NCBI RefSeq assembly: GCF_000826145.2
Contig: NZ_LN651337.1
Location: forward strand, 1,181,774-1,245,773
Direction of reading: 5' to 3'
DNA length: 64,000 nucleotides
From: Sporosarcina koreensis
GTDB taxonomy: Bacteria; Bacillota; Bacilli; Bacillales_A; Planococcaceae
Below are positions 28,288-37,745 of this stretch, in pieces. Within the stretch, counting starts at the first letter, position 1; the number at the start of each line of letters is the position of its first letter. Position numbers and translations under genes: made by a program. The notes under the pieces were generated by a model. It made no database searches. It saw only the letters and a program-made list of their open reading frames with translations, and was not told the origin of the DNA.

Positions 28288-28314
28288 TCAACATCCCGGG
28301 CCGCCTGCCGAAAT
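28288..28314 (+). promoter_or_regulatory. Probable SigD promoter of the chemoreceptor at 28355
   Basis: TCAA, 15 bases, then GCCGAAAT. One mismatch in the -10 and two in the -35 against consensus. It is divergent from, and close to, the flaG promoter. Confidence 0.65.
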
Positions 28315-28354
28315 AAGCGGAGTAAACAATATATATTCAGAAAGGAACTACCAC

Positions 28355-30337
28355 ATGACCCGCTCCCTTAAAACTAAAATCATTGCACTGACGCTGATCC
28401 TCTTTGCCGTCGGTCTCCTGATCATGGCTTTCATGATCAACGACCGCGCGAAAAAGCTTACGCTCGAGAGTGTCGTCGATTCCAGCGAAACTCTCGCGGA
28501 TCAGACATCGTCCACCGTATTCAATTTTATTGATCAATATACGAAAGGTATCAAGGCAACCGCTAATACAGAAACATTCCTTCGGTTCACCGGTCCGGAT
28601 GGCAAAGACGTGACGGAAGCCGAGCTCCAGGCAGCGCTCAAAACTGCTGCCGGCGTTTATGATGATGCGGTGTCCATCTATTACTCGCTACCTTCGAAAT
28701 ATTCTCTTTCGTATCCAGAAGCGGACTGGTCGGATTTCGATCCAACGACCCGCGACTGGTATGCAGATGCTGTAGCGGAACCCGGCACAGTGCAGTGGTC
28801 GGCCCCTTATCAGGATGATACAACCGGAAACTACATGATCACCGGTTCCATCGCCACTGAATCGGGCGGCCGTGTGAATGGCGTGCTCGGCTTCGACCTG
28901 GAGCTCGGCGCACTCAGCGACCTGCTGACAGAGCTCGACATTCCATACGGCGGCTATCCGGTCATGTATGACGCGGAAGGCAACGCGATCGTCCACCCGA
29001 CGTTCGCCGGTAAAAACCAGATGGATGAAAGCCATGTTGCCGATATGTACAAAGCTGACAGCGGTGATATCGAATTCACGGACGAAAAAGGACGTAACAA
29101 AGTCCGGGCCTATTCCACGGTTCCCGGATTCGGCTGGAAAGTCGGTACGGTCTATGAAAAGAGCCATCTCACCGGCATGGCCGATGAACTGAGGGGCGCT
29201 GTCCTCGTCATCGCGCTCATTGTTCTCGTGATCGTGGCGATTGCGCTGTATATCTTCATCACCCGCCTGCTGAAACCGATCGGCCGTCTTCGTTCGCTGA
29301 TGGATCAGGTGTCCGCAGGCGATCTGACCGTCCAGTCGGATATCCAATCGAAGGACGAAATCGGCCAGCTGAGCGACAACTTCAATGACATGATCGGTAA
29401 TATGCACGGCATCATTTCCGTCGTCAATCAATCCGCGGATAATGTGCGGACGAACTCCGAGAGCTTGAGCGCCGTGGCGGAAGAGACGAACGCCTCGAGC
29501 TCCGAAGTCGCCCATGCGGTCAATGAGATCGCGGAAGGTGCCGCCCGCTCCGCGGAGGATGCCGAGAGGGTGTCCGAACGGTCCGACGAACTCGGCCGGC
29601 AGATCAACGGCATCACGGAACGTGCGGTGTCGATGACGGAAATCGCCGAGCGCACCGGTATCATGAATGCGAACGGCCGGACGCAGATGGCGAACCTGTC
29701 CCAGACATTCCAGTCGTCAGGCGTCAATCTCCAGTCGATGAACGACGCGATCACCATCCTTTCGGAAAAAGTGAAAGCGATCGGCGGCGTCATGGATACG
29801 ATCATCGATATCTCCTCACAGACGAACCTGCTTGCACTGAACGCGAGCATCGAAGCGGCGCGTGCCGGCGAACACGGCAAAGGGTTCGCCGTCGTCGCGG
29901 AGGAAGTCCGAAAACTTGCAGAACAGTCCGCGAGCGCGACGGAGGACGTCCGCCACACCGTCCAGCAGCTGCAGGACGAATCACGCCTCGTGACCGAGCA
30001 GATGAATGAGACGATTTCCACATTCCGCGACCAGGGGCTCGTCGTCCAGGAGACGGAATCGACGTTCGCCGAGCTGTCTGCACTGATGGATGACATGCAG
30101 TCGTCGATCGATGCGATCTCGGCGGATATCCAGACGGTGTCCAGCCATAAGGATGACGTTGCCGAAACGATCCAGACGATGGCCGCGACGTCCGAGGAGA
30201 CTGCCGCCGCGTGCGAGGAAGTGAGCGCGTCGACGGAAGAACAGCTCCGCGCCATCCAGTCCGTCACCGATTCAGCTGAGACGCTCACGAAGCTGAGCGA
30301 GGAACTGAGTCACGCGATTGACCGCTTCACCGTATAA
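28355..30337 (+). CDS. Methyl-accepting chemotaxis protein with dCache-type sensor
   Basis: About 660 residues starting [11 protein letters not shown] (28355) behind AAAGGAA. First membrane segment at residues 7-27, an extracellular Cache domain with the signature [11 protein letters not shown] and WSAPYQDD, second membrane segment near 285-305, HAMP ([21 protein letters not shown]), then the signalling domain with [21 protein letters not shown]. Cache receptors commonly bind amino acids or carboxylates. The ligand is unknown here. Very similar to the next gene downstream, so the two are likely duplicates. Confidence 0.94.
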   Translation: MTRSLKTKIIALTLILFAVGLLIMAFMINDRAKKLTLESVVDSSETLADQTSSTVFNFIDQYTKGIKATANTETFLRFTGPDGKDVTEAELQAALKTAAGVYDDAVSIYYSLPSKYSLSYPEADWSDFDPTTRDWYADAVAEPGTVQWSAPYQDDTTGNYMITGSIATESGGRVNGVLGFDLELGALSDLLTELDIPYGGYPVMYDAEGNAIVHPTFAGKNQMDESHVADMYKADSGDIEFTDEKGRNKVRAYSTVPGFGWKVGTVYEKSHLTGMADELRGAVLVIALIVLVIVAIALYIFITRLLKPIGRLRSLMDQVSAGDLTVQSDIQSKDEIGQLSDNFNDMIGNMHGIISVVNQSADNVRTNSESLSAVAEETNASSSEVAHAVNEIAEGAARSAEDAERVSERSDELGRQINGITERAVSMTEIAERTGIMNANGRTQMANLSQTFQSSGVNLQSMNDAITILSEKVKAIGGVMDTIIDISSQTNLLALNASIEAARAGEHGKGFAVVAEEVRKLAEQSASATEDVRHTVQQLQDESRLVTEQMNETISTFRDQGLVVQETESTFAELSALMDDMQSSIDAISADIQTVSSHKDDVAETIQTMAATSEETAAACEEVSASTEEQLRAIQSVTDSAETLTKLSEELSHAIDRFTV

Positions 30338-30346
30338 TGAACAACT

Positions 30347-30373
30347 GGCCCCCGCTGTGTGCGGGAGCCTTTT
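30347..30373 (+). terminator. Terminator after the first Cache chemoreceptor
   Basis: GGCCCCCGC and GCGGGAGCC form a stem with one mismatch, followed by TTTT. Confidence 0.75.
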
Positions 30374-30416
30374 CCTGTTCGTTGTCTCAGAAATCCGTCT
30401 TCCGGTGAATTGTCGC

Positions 30417-30443
30417 TAAACATCACGCAATTCAAGCCGACAT
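30417..30443 (+). promoter_or_regulatory. SigD promoter of the chemoreceptor at 30483
   Basis: TAAA, exactly 15 bases, then GCCGACAT. Perfect -35 and one mismatch in the -10. Confidence 0.82.
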
Positions 30444-30482
30444 TAGATAGGTATACATAACTATCTAACATGGAGGATGCAC

Positions 30483-32525
30483 ATGGCAAAATCACTAAAG
30501 ACAAAGATCATCGCGGCAGCCGTTGTCTTGTTCATGCTCGGCATGCTGCTGATGGCGTACATGCTGAATGGCCAGGTGAAGAAGCGGTCGATCGAGAATG
30601 TCACCGATGCAGGAGGACCGCTTTCGGACCAGATGGCCGTCTCGTCCGAGAATTTCCTCGACCAGTATGAAATGGGACTGAAACTGCTGTCGAATGCGAA
30701 GACGGTCAAGGAATATACGGATGGCAAAGAAGGCGTCAGTGATGACGAGGTGAAAGTCAAACTGCAGGAGTTCATGGATGCGTATCCGAATGCTTCTTCC
30801 GTCTATTACGCACTTCCTTCCAAGAAGGTGCTCATTTCGCCGCATGTCGATCTGACCGGCTTCGACCCGACCGGACGCGACTGGTACCAGCGGGCACTGG
30901 ATGGTCCGGGTAAGGTGTACTGGTCCGCTCCCTACGTCGATGAAGCGACAGGAAACCCGGTCATCACGGCGTCCCGCGCTGTCATGAACGGTATCGACGT
31001 TGTCGGTGTGACGGGCGTCGATATCCAGCTCAGCTACTTGAAGGATTCCCTCAATGAGACGAGCATTCCTAATGACGGCTTTCCATTCATGATCGACAAC
31101 AACGGCGTCGCAATCTCCTATCCGGAGAAAGACGGCGAAACGATGCGGGACGAGAAATTTGTCGATCACATGTTCATGTACAACGAAGGCGATACGGTAT
31201 TCAAGGACAGTAAAGGAAATAAATCGATTGCCGTCTTCTCGACGATGGAACGGTTCGGCTGGAAGGTCGGCACCGTCTATCAGGAGAAGAACCTGCTCGG
31301 CATGGCGAAGGAACTGCGATTCTCGATCATCGTCATTTCGCTGATCACTCTCGCTGTTGTCGGCACGGCGCTGTACTTCATCATCGCCAAGCTCTTGAAA
31401 CCGATCGGCCGCCTGCGCGGCAGTATGGATGCGGTGGCGGCAGGAGATCTTACCGTCCGTTCCGATATCCATACGAAGGATGAAATCGGACAGCTGAGCG
31501 ACAACTTCAATGAGATGATCGCCAGCATGAACAGCATCATCTCTGTCGTCAGCCAGTCCGCTGATAACGTACGGTCCAATTCCGAATCGCTGAGTGCGGT
31601 GGCGGAAGAGACGAACGCGTCGAGCTCCGGAGTGGCGCATGCGGTCAATGAAATCGCGGAAGGTGCCTCGAAATCGGCACAGGATGCGGAGACGGTCACC
31701 GAGCGCTCCGACGAACTCGGCCGGCAGATCAACGGCATCACCGAACGTGCTGTGTCGATGACGGATATCGCCGAGCGCACCGGTGCCATGAATGAAAGCG
31801 GCCAGGCGCAGATGGCGAACCTGCAGGAGACGTTCCAGTCATCCGCCGGCAACTTGCAGTCGATGAACGAAGCGATTTCAGGACTCGGCCAGAAGGTCAA
31901 GGAGATCGGCGGCGTCATGGAAACGATCACCGACATCTCCTCCCAGACGAACCTGCTCGCGCTGAACGCAAGCATCGAAGCGGCGCGTGCCGGCGAGCAC
32001 GGCAAAGGGTTTGCTGTCGTTGCGGAGGAAGTCCGGAAACTCGCGGAGCAGTCCGCGCGTGCGACGGAAGACGTCCAGACGACCGTCCGCCAGCTGCAGG
32101 ACGAATCGCGCACCGTAACCGAACAGATGGAAGAGACGATTGCGACGTTCCGCGAGCAAGGATTGGTCGTGAGCGAAACCGAGACGACGTTCGGCGAACT
32201 GTCCGCCCTCATGACGGAAATGCAGTCGTCGATCGACGCCATTTCCGATGAAATCCAGCACGTCGGCCGTCATAAGGACGACGTGGCGGAAACGATCCAG
32301 CTCATGGCGGCGACGTCCCAAGAAACCGCGGCAGCGTGCGAGGAAGTGAGCGCTTCGACGGAAGAACAGCTCCGCGCCATCCAGTCGGTCACCGAAGCGG
32401 CCGAAACGCTGACGGAGCTGAGCGAACAGCTGAGCCAGGCGATCGACCGCTTCAAGGTGTCGGATGAGGAATCCCCTCTTGCTGAGGAGAGTGCAGACGA
32501 AGAGGATGTTGACGAGACAATCTGA
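30483..32525 (+). CDS. Methyl-accepting chemotaxis protein with dCache-type sensor (paralogue)
   Basis: About 680 residues. ATG at 30483 is preferred because GGAGG is directly abutting the ATG two codons earlier. Layout: membrane segment, Cache domain ([24 protein letters not shown]), second membrane segment, HAMP, signalling domain nearly identical to the preceding receptor. Unlike that paralogue it ends in an acidic 20-residue tail (DEESPLAEE...), which may affect adaptation-enzyme docking. The sensor domains differ far more than the signalling halves, so the ligands probably differ. Confidence 0.94.
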   Translation: MAKSLKTKIIAAAVVLFMLGMLLMAYMLNGQVKKRSIENVTDAGGPLSDQMAVSSENFLDQYEMGLKLLSNAKTVKEYTDGKEGVSDDEVKVKLQEFMDAYPNASSVYYALPSKKVLISPHVDLTGFDPTGRDWYQRALDGPGKVYWSAPYVDEATGNPVITASRAVMNGIDVVGVTGVDIQLSYLKDSLNETSIPNDGFPFMIDNNGVAISYPEKDGETMRDEKFVDHMFMYNEGDTVFKDSKGNKSIAVFSTMERFGWKVGTVYQEKNLLGMAKELRFSIIVISLITLAVVGTALYFIIAKLLKPIGRLRGSMDAVAAGDLTVRSDIHTKDEIGQLSDNFNEMIASMNSIISVVSQSADNVRSNSESLSAVAEETNASSSGVAHAVNEIAEGASKSAQDAETVTERSDELGRQINGITERAVSMTDIAERTGAMNESGQAQMANLQETFQSSAGNLQSMNEAISGLGQKVKEIGGVMETITDISSQTNLLALNASIEAARAGEHGKGFAVVAEEVRKLAEQSARATEDVQTTVRQLQDESRTVTEQMEETIATFREQGLVVSETETTFGELSALMTEMQSSIDAISDEIQHVGRHKDDVAETIQLMAATSQETAAACEEVSASTEEQLRAIQSVTEAAETLTELSEQLSQAIDRFKVSDEESPLAEESADEEDVDETI

Positions 32526-32554
32526 CGGCATCCTGTACGGTGAAGGAAACAGAC

Positions 32555-32594
32555 AAAAAGGAACGGCCCCGATATTAGGGGACCGTTCCTTTTT
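32555..32594. terminator. Bidirectional terminator between convergent genes
   Basis: AAAAAGGAACGG(C)CCCC and GGGG(A)CCGTTCCTTTTT pair across GATATTA, with A and T tracts on the two sides. Confidence 0.93.
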
Positions 32595-32603
32595 ACTTGG
32601 TCT

Positions 32604-33308
32604 TCATTTGGATGTACATGCTTCGATGAACCCTTCGAACAGCCGCAGTGCGGCGGGGTCATCCCGGTTCGACAGCGCTTCCGGGTGCCACTGGACGCTC
32701 ATGACATAGCGGTGTTCCGTGCTTTCGAGCGCTTCGATGATGCCGTCCTTCGCAGTCGCTGTCACGATCAGCGGCTCGGGGACGTCATGGACCGCCTGAT
32801 GATGAAGGGAGTTCACGCGCAGTTCAGATCCTTGCGCGTACTCCGCCAGCCGGCTGCCCTCCTTCACGTCCACCGTATGCGTCGGATAATTCCGGTCCGC
32901 CTGCTGCTTATGCTGCAATAGCGGCCCGTCAAGATCCGAATAAATGTGCTGATGAATCGTTCCGCCGAGCGCGACGTTCAGCACTTGCTGGCCGCGGCAT
33001 ATGCCGAGCACAGGCATGTCCTTCCCGATCGCGCAGCGTGCCAGCGCGAGCTCCATATCGTCCCGTTCCGGCGCCGTCTTGCCGAGGTTCGCCTCCGGCT
33101 CCTCGCCGTAGACGAGCGGGCCGACGTCCTCCCCGCCTGTCAGCAGCAGCCCGTCGATCCGGCTGCAGATGGCGTCGATATCCTCGAGACCCGCCGGCAG
33201 CACGACCGGCAGTCCCCCCGCTTTCAGGATCGCCCGGCTGTAATCCGCCTTGACCCACGTTTCCCCGTTTTCGTCGATGTCTGATGTAATTCCGATGATC
33301 GGTTTCAT
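32604..33308 (-). CDS. Class I glutamine amidotransferase, gamma-glutamyl-GABA hydrolase-like (peptidase C26)
   Basis: 234 residues. Catalytic cysteine in LGICRGQQ, histidine and glutamate in QWHPE, and an N-terminal MKPIIGIT strand. This is the PuuD type, which cleaves gamma-glutamyl groups from GABA or similar amides in polyamine breakdown. LLLTGGEDVGP is also typical. No putrescine-pathway genes are nearby, so the substrate is uncertain. GGGAG precedes the ATG. Confidence 0.88.
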   Translation of the reverse strand: MKPIIGITSDIDENGETWVKADYSRAILKAGGLPVVLPAGLEDIDAICSRIDGLLLTGGEDVGPLVYGEEPEANLGKTAPERDDMELALARCAIGKDMPVLGICRGQQVLNVALGGTIHQHIYSDLDGPLLQHKQQADRNYPTHTVDVKEGSRLAEYAQGSELRVNSLHHQAVHDVPEPLIVTATAKDGIIEALESTEHRYVMSVQWHPEALSNRDDPAALRLFEGFIEACTSK

Positions 33309-33343
33309 GATGTCAGCACTCCCTTATGTAAAAAGATCCATGA

Positions 33344-33373
33344 GAAAACCGGCCGGGGTGAAGGCCGGTTTTC
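33344..33373. terminator. Strong hairpin between the amidotransferase and the LytTR remnant
   Basis: GAAAACCGGCC and GGCCGGTTTTC pair perfectly over GGGGTGAA-like loop bases. It abuts the truncated LytTR gene, so transcription into that remnant from the left would be poor. Confidence 0.75.
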
Positions 33374-33377
33374 AGAG

Positions 33378-33659
33378 GTGGTGTTCTATTCCCGGTCTGC
33401 AGCATTCTTAATCATCCAGGAGGAAAAATCAGCGGCGGAAGATGTCTACGAGAGCGGCCGGAAGCTGTATGAGCGCAAGGAACAGCTCGCGCATACGGCG
33501 TTCCTGCGCATCAGCAAGAACCAGATCGTCAACACCGCCAAGATCACGAGCGTACGGGCGCTCCTGAACGGCCGGTTCGAAGCGAAGCTTGCGAACGGCG
33601 AGAAGACGATCGTCAACCGGCATTACGCCAAAGCGTTCCGCAATCACTTTCTAGGATAG
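33378..33659 (+). pseudogene. LytTR-type regulator, N-terminally truncated
   Basis: 93 codons from a GTG. They encode most of a LytTR DNA-binding domain (FLRISKNQIVNTAKITSVRALLNGRFEAKL, then HYAKAFRNHF). Stand-alone LytTR regulators of this kind are usually near 145 residues, with about 50 more at the front. The reading starts mid-domain at VFYSR, right after a terminator hairpin. The start has GAGGTG close by but poor spacing. Partner DUF3021 and ABC genes follow, the normal operon for this family. It is probably a 5'-deleted relic. A short functional form cannot be excluded. Confidence 0.7.
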
Positions 33660-33669
33660 GAGGATTCAT

Positions 33670-34095
33670 ATGAAACGGACTTTGATCTATATCGGGGCCG
33701 CGTGCGCCGCGTTCACGTTCAGTTCCCTGCTCTACTACGTGTTCCGTCTGCTCGGCCTGTTCCCGCCGCTCACCGAATCGATGAGCATCACGCTGTTCCT
33801 CGTCCCAACCATCATCATATGCCTCATCTGGCTGACGCACCAGCTGCCGGTGGAGCAGCCGGCCGCTGTCTTCGTCTTGGAGATCCTCTGTGTCGTCGCC
33901 GTCCTGACCGCAGGCGGCCTGTTCTTCAATATGTTCCCTTTCAACATCTGGATCTGGTCGTCTGTCGTCCTGTCCGGCCTGCTCGCCTATCTGTCGGTCT
34001 TCGTACTCATCTACCTGACCACGAAGGCGGATGAACGGCGGATCAACGACATCCTGATGCAGAGGCGGACCGCTCGGATTACGCTGTCATCCTGA
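33670..34095 (+). CDS. DUF3021 family membrane protein
   Basis: 141 residues with four membrane segments and the DUF3021 layout. Such proteins always sit beside LytTR regulators and are thought to act as membrane partners or anti-activators. The last dozen residues (after about DILMQ) run into sequence that, in another frame, is the middle of an ABC ATPase. The C-terminus therefore appears to have been altered by a deletion junction near 34050-34062. GGAGG precedes the ATG. Confidence 0.75.
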   Translation: MKRTLIYIGAACAAFTFSSLLYYVFRLLGLFPPLTESMSITLFLVPTIIICLIWLTHQLPVEQPAAVFVLEILCVVAVLTAGGLFFNMFPFNIWIWSSVVLSGLLAYLSVFVLIYLTTKADERRINDILMQRRTARITLSS

Positions 34096-34409
34096 ACAGC
34101 GGGCGCATCATCGCAAGCGGCACGCCTGAAACGCTCCGCACCGCCCACTCCGCGGACCGGCTGTTTTTGAGAACGGCCGATTCCGAAGCGCTGCGGGCGG
34201 CGCTCTCGCGGGATCAGCTTCCCTACAGCGAGCACCTCGGCCGGTTCGAAATCGAGCTGGACTCGACCTTGCACGCTATCCCGCTCACCGCAAAATACGA
34301 GCCGCTGCTGACGTCGTTCGAAGTGAGGAAATCGAGCCTCGAGGACGTGTTCCTGCGGGTGCAGGAACGGAAGGAGGAGGATCTGCATGCTGACACTTGC
34401 GAAGCGTAA
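34053..34409 (+). pseudogene. ABC transporter ATP-binding subunit, 3' remnant only
   Basis: An open frame without its own start reads EADRSDYAVILNSGRIIASGTPE and continues about 110 residues to a stop at 34409. That opening is the segment after the H-loop of drug-export ABC ATPases. Walker A, the signature motif and Walker B are all missing. The remnant begins inside the end of the DUF3021 gene. A deletion of roughly the first 190 codons of the ATPase is the simplest reading. An unrelated internal ATG at 34167 is not convincing. Confidence 0.8.
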
Positions 34410-35244
34410 CATGCTGCTCTACTTCCGCGACCGGTCCGCCGTCTTCTTCTCCCTGCTGTCCGTCGCGATCCTGATCGCCGTCTATGTCTTCTTCCTCGGC
34501 GACCTGATTGCGGACGGCATACCGGAGTTCCCGGGCAGGAAAGGTCTCCTGCTGACGTGGGTCGTCGCCGGAATCCTGGCGGTCGCCAGCATCACGACGA
34601 CACTTGCCGCATTCGGCACATACGTCGAAGACCGGCAGCGACGGACACTCGACGATTTCCTCGTCACGCCGATGAAACGGTCAGAGCTCACCGGAGGGTA
34701 CCTGCTCAGCTCCCTCGCCATCGGACTGATCATGACCTTTACAGCACTCGTCGCTGCGGATTTCATGCTGCTCGCCGCGGGACAGCCGCTGCTGACTGCC
34801 GTCCAGCTTCTCCAGGCGGCCGGCATCATCGCGCTGTCCGTCCTGTCCGCCGGCTCCCTGTTCCTGCTGCTCGTCCGGTTCTTCCGGACTTCGAACGCGT
34901 TCGCGGCCGCAAGCACCCTCATCGGGACGACGATCGGGTTCCTCGCCGGCATCTACATCCCGATCGGCAGCCTGCCGGGGTATCTCCAGTCGGTCATCCA
35001 GCTCGTCCCCGTCTCCCACGCCGCCCTCCTGTTCCGGCAGGTGCTGATGGCGCCTTATCTGACGGATGCATTTGCAGGCGCACCTGCCGCCAAGTCCGAA
35101 CAGTTCCATGAAGCGTTGGGCATCACGTTCCATCTGGGAGACACGGCACTAAATCCGCTTTTCAGCGTGCTGTATCTGATCGGGTCAGCGGCTCTGTTCT
35201 TCCTGGTTGCAGTCCTCGTCCCGAAACGTCTGAAACGTTCCTGA
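34387..35244 (+). CDS. ABC-2 type transporter permease (orphaned)
   Basis: 285 residues with six membrane segments and the ABC-2 signature IYIPIGSLPGYLQSVIQLVPVSHAALLFRQ in the last third. AAGGAGGAGG precedes the ATG inside the end of the ATPase remnant. The partner ATPase is truncated, so the transporter is probably inactive unless another ATPase serves it. The frame itself is intact. Confidence 0.85.
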   Translation: MLTLAKRNMLLYFRDRSAVFFSLLSVAILIAVYVFFLGDLIADGIPEFPGRKGLLLTWVVAGILAVASITTTLAAFGTYVEDRQRRTLDDFLVTPMKRSELTGGYLLSSLAIGLIMTFTALVAADFMLLAAGQPLLTAVQLLQAAGIIALSVLSAGSLFLLLVRFFRTSNAFAAASTLIGTTIGFLAGIYIPIGSLPGYLQSVIQLVPVSHAALLFRQVLMAPYLTDAFAGAPAAKSEQFHEALGITFHLGDTALNPLFSVLYLIGSAALFFLVAVLVPKRLKRS

Positions 35245-35277
35245 CTCCGCAGCCGGATCCGCCGGCTGCGGAGTCAG
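35241..35277. terminator. Perfect hairpin after the ABC-2 permease
   Basis: CTGACTCCGCAGCCGG and CCGGCTGCGGAGTCAG pair perfectly over a four-base loop. No T-run follows, so termination is less certain. Confidence 0.55.
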
Positions 35278-35437
35278 GTACAGCCGCTGTCCACCCCATC
35301 CTTTTTCAGTACCTTTTAGGCCCTAAGCCCTCTCGCCCTGCAATGGATAGAAAGCCGGAACTTTTCTGCATTCCGGAACCCTTCCCGCCGATAGCCGTAT
35401 CACAAGCAACCTACTCGGAGAGGAGAGATCTGACACC

Positions 35438-36322
35438 ATGAAAAAGATCGGACTTCTGCTGCTGACGGTATGCATGTTAGCCGCTTGCAGCACGGCGAAA
35501 AAGACGGAACCGGCAGCGGACAAGAAGGAAACGGATGAGGCGTCCAAGGAACAAGCCGTCCCTGTGACTGCAGAGACGGAAGAAGGAGAAGAGGAAGGCA
35601 GCGGGGCGGCGGACGAGGATGGGACCGACTTCGATCTGGCGAGAGCCCGGACCGTTGAGATCCCGTCGGTTGTCGATGAAGACGGCAAACTGGGTGCAGC
35701 GATGACGGAGGAAGAATTCGAGCAGATCGCGAAGACGCAGCGCACCATCCGTTTCGCTCTCGACGACCACCCGATCCGCCGTATCTCGAGTGACGACAAC
35801 AATATCACCGACATCACCAACTTCGGGGATGCGCTGATCGACACGGAAAACAGTACAGCCTACCAGCTGCCGGACGAGGAGATTCCCGCCGCTTACCAAC
35901 TGTTCCTGCAGAACCGAGCCGATGAATTCGCGGGGAAGCCGGACTCCGAATACCGGACATGGGAGGAAGCGACCAACCTGGAACGGAGCGTCATCCAGCT
36001 CGTGCTGCTGATCGCCCCGCCCCTCAACGACCTCGGGACAGTGATTGAATACGGGAAGCTCGGGCATCCCGTCACCGCCGTCTTCCAGGAGGAGTTCACA
36101 AAAGTCGGTTCTCCGATGACACTGTTCCCCGGCCCGCAGACCAGTACCGACATCGAACTCTACGACCTCATGATGCAGATGCAGGGCATGTGGGGCGAGC
36201 TGGGTGCTTTCGAGGATCCAGGTGCACACCCTGAGGAATTTGACGCATTGTATGGGAAAGTGCGCGCGGAGACGAACAATCTCGTCGTGCGGGTGAATTA
36301 CACGCTGACGGAGAATTATTAG
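35438..36322 (+). CDS. Hypothetical lipoprotein
   Basis: 294 residues. Lipoprotein signal with lipobox LAAC, then a Lys/Glu-rich linker to about residue 65, then a mainly acidic globular domain (FALDDHPIRRISSDDNNITDITNF). No family was recognised. GGAGAGG precedes the ATG. It is flanked by hairpins on both sides, so it is probably monocistronic. Confidence 0.7.
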   Translation: MKKIGLLLLTVCMLAACSTAKKTEPAADKKETDEASKEQAVPVTAETEEGEEEGSGAADEDGTDFDLARARTVEIPSVVDEDGKLGAAMTEEEFEQIAKTQRTIRFALDDHPIRRISSDDNNITDITNFGDALIDTENSTAYQLPDEEIPAAYQLFLQNRADEFAGKPDSEYRTWEEATNLERSVIQLVLLIAPPLNDLGTVIEYGKLGHPVTAVFQEEFTKVGSPMTLFPGPQTSTDIELYDLMMQMQGMWGELGAFEDPGAHPEEFDALYGKVRAETNNLVVRVNYTLTENY

Positions 36323-36331
36323 GAAGACATG

Positions 36332-36369
36332 TGAAAGCGGCTGTCCCGTCGAGCGGGCAGCCGCTTTTC
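36332..36369. terminator. Bidirectional terminator between lipoprotein and acetyltransferase genes
   Basis: GAAAGCGGCTGTCCCG and CGGGCAGCCGCTTTTC pair across a TCGAG-like loop, with T-rich tails on both strands. Confidence 0.88.
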
Positions 36370-36373
36370 ATTT

Positions 36374-36820
36374 CTATGTTTTCCGGTAGATCCATTCCCC
36401 GTCTGCATCATATTCATGGATGAACTCGAATCCGAACGATTCATACAGACGCCGGGCGCCCAAATTTTCCTCGAACACACTCAAGTAGATCGGCTGCCTG
36501 CCGTATTCCTGTTCCAGACGCTCTAACAGCAGTCTTGTGAATGAACGACCGAGACCCTCCCCTTGATACTGTGCATCGATCAGCAGACGGTCCATCCAGA
36601 CGTTGCGCCCGCCGGCACTGTCCCGCAGTGCTCCGTACATCGCAAATCCGACGAGCACTTCGTCCGCATACAGACCAACCGGCCGGAACTCGGGATAATC
36701 GGCGGCATCCTGCAGGCAGGCGGCTGGTGTCTCGATGAAGCCCTGCTGGCCCGGGTGGACGGTCAACCCGAGGACATCTTCCCGATTGGTCGCATCAACT
36801 GGTTGGATAGTCAGTTCCAT
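36374..36820 (-). CDS. GNAT family N-acetyltransferase (BltD/polyamine-type)
   Basis: 148 residues from ATG at 36820, preceded by AAGAGGG. GNAT features: VGFAMYGAL strand, WMDRLLIDAQYQGEGLGRSF (acetyl-CoA loop) and NLGARRLYESFGF. The layout resembles Bacillus BltD spermine/spermidine acetyltransferases. The substrate is not certain. An overlapping longer frame upstream belongs to the complement of the next gene and is not coding. Confidence 0.87.
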   Translation of the reverse strand: MELTIQPVDATNREDVLGLTVHPGQQGFIETPAACLQDAADYPEFRPVGLYADEVLVGFAMYGALRDSAGGRNVWMDRLLIDAQYQGEGLGRSFTRLLLERLEQEYGRQPIYLSVFEENLGARRLYESFGFEFIHEYDADGEWIYRKT

Positions 36821-36869
36821 GGTTATCTGCCCTCTTTCCGATTTACTAGTTGCGAATTGTGAATGACAA

Positions 36870-37745
36870 TCAAATCTCCAGCACCATTCCCTCTTCCGCC
36901 ACCCGGAACCCATTCGTTTCCACGAACTTCCGCGCCTCGCTGTCCGGATCGAGCACCGGGTTGCTGTGGTTGAAATGCGTGAAATAGATGTCCGTCTCCC
37001 CGGCGATCGCCTGCAGCCGACGGATCGTCTCCGTGATGAACGGATGCGGAATGTCACGCAGGTCCCGGTCGCTCCGCCCGCTGTCCGCGAGATCGCCGGC
37101 ACTGAAGAACGTCGCATCCAGCAGGCAGATGTCCGCCTCGCGGCAGGCATCGAGCACATCCACTGTCCACTCGTCCCAGCTGTCGATGTCCGGAATGTAC
37201 AGCACCGACTTGTTCGGCCCTTCGATCCGGAACCCGAACGTCTCCGAGTATTCGTTACGGTGCGGCACATCGAACGGCGTCACCGTAACCCCGTCCGCCA
37301 GCTGCCCCGGCTTTCCGTCCGTGATCTCCTGAACTGTAATATTGCCAAGATCCGTCAGCTGCCGCCATGGTACGTTTGTCTCGAGCATCTCCTTCATCTT
37401 CCGCCCGGCGAAGACCGGGACACCGGCCGTGCTCATCGCCTCTTTGCCGAGATACATCAGGCCGGGATAATGGCCGATGTGCGCATGTGTCTGCCAGATG
37501 CTGTCCATGACCTGCCCTTCCAAGCCGAACGTCCGCTGCAGCATGACGAGCTGCTCCTTGAAGTCGGGCGACGCGTCGATCAAATGCCACTGCCGTTCCT
37601 CCGGCAGGACGACTGCAAGCGACGCCGCCCGCCGTTTCCACGCCGGATTTTCAATCGCACGGGTGCAGTTTCCGCAATAACAATTCGGCTGCGGCACACC
37701 CGCGTCCTGCGCCGTGCCGAGCACTTGCAGCCTCACTTCGCCCAA
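36870..37745 (-). CDS. PqqB-like metallo-beta-lactamase-fold hydrolase
   Basis: 291 residues. An N-terminal zinc knuckle NCYCGNC and the metal motif THAHIGHYPG (a variant of HxHxDH, with G for D) match the PqqB family, as does LGTAQDAGVPQPNC. No other pqq genes are present, and Gram-positive homologues without PQQ synthesis are common, so function is unknown. The start overlaps the end of nhaC by 13 bases, so both are expressed from the T-box-controlled promoter. Confidence 0.83.
   Translation of the reverse strand: MGEVRLQVLGTAQDAGVPQPNCYCGNCTRAIENPAWKRRAASLAVVLPEERQWHLIDASPDFKEQLVMLQRTFGLEGQVMDSIWQTHAHIGHYPGLMYLGKEAMSTAGVPVFAGRKMKEMLETNVPWRQLTDLGNITVQEITDGKPGQLADGVTVTPFDVPHRNEYSETFGFRIEGPNKSVLYIPDIDSWDEWTVDVLDACREADICLLDATFFSAGDLADSGRSDRDLRDIPHPFITETIRRLQAIAGETDIYFTHFNHSNPVLDPDSEARKFVETNGFRVAEEGMVLEI

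Noticed and set aside
36821-37270. Long N-terminal extension of the acetyltransferase
   Set aside because: It is Arg/Ser/Thr-rich, overlaps the PqqB-like gene out of frame and lacks GNAT similarity. The start at 36820 gives a normal-length GNAT.
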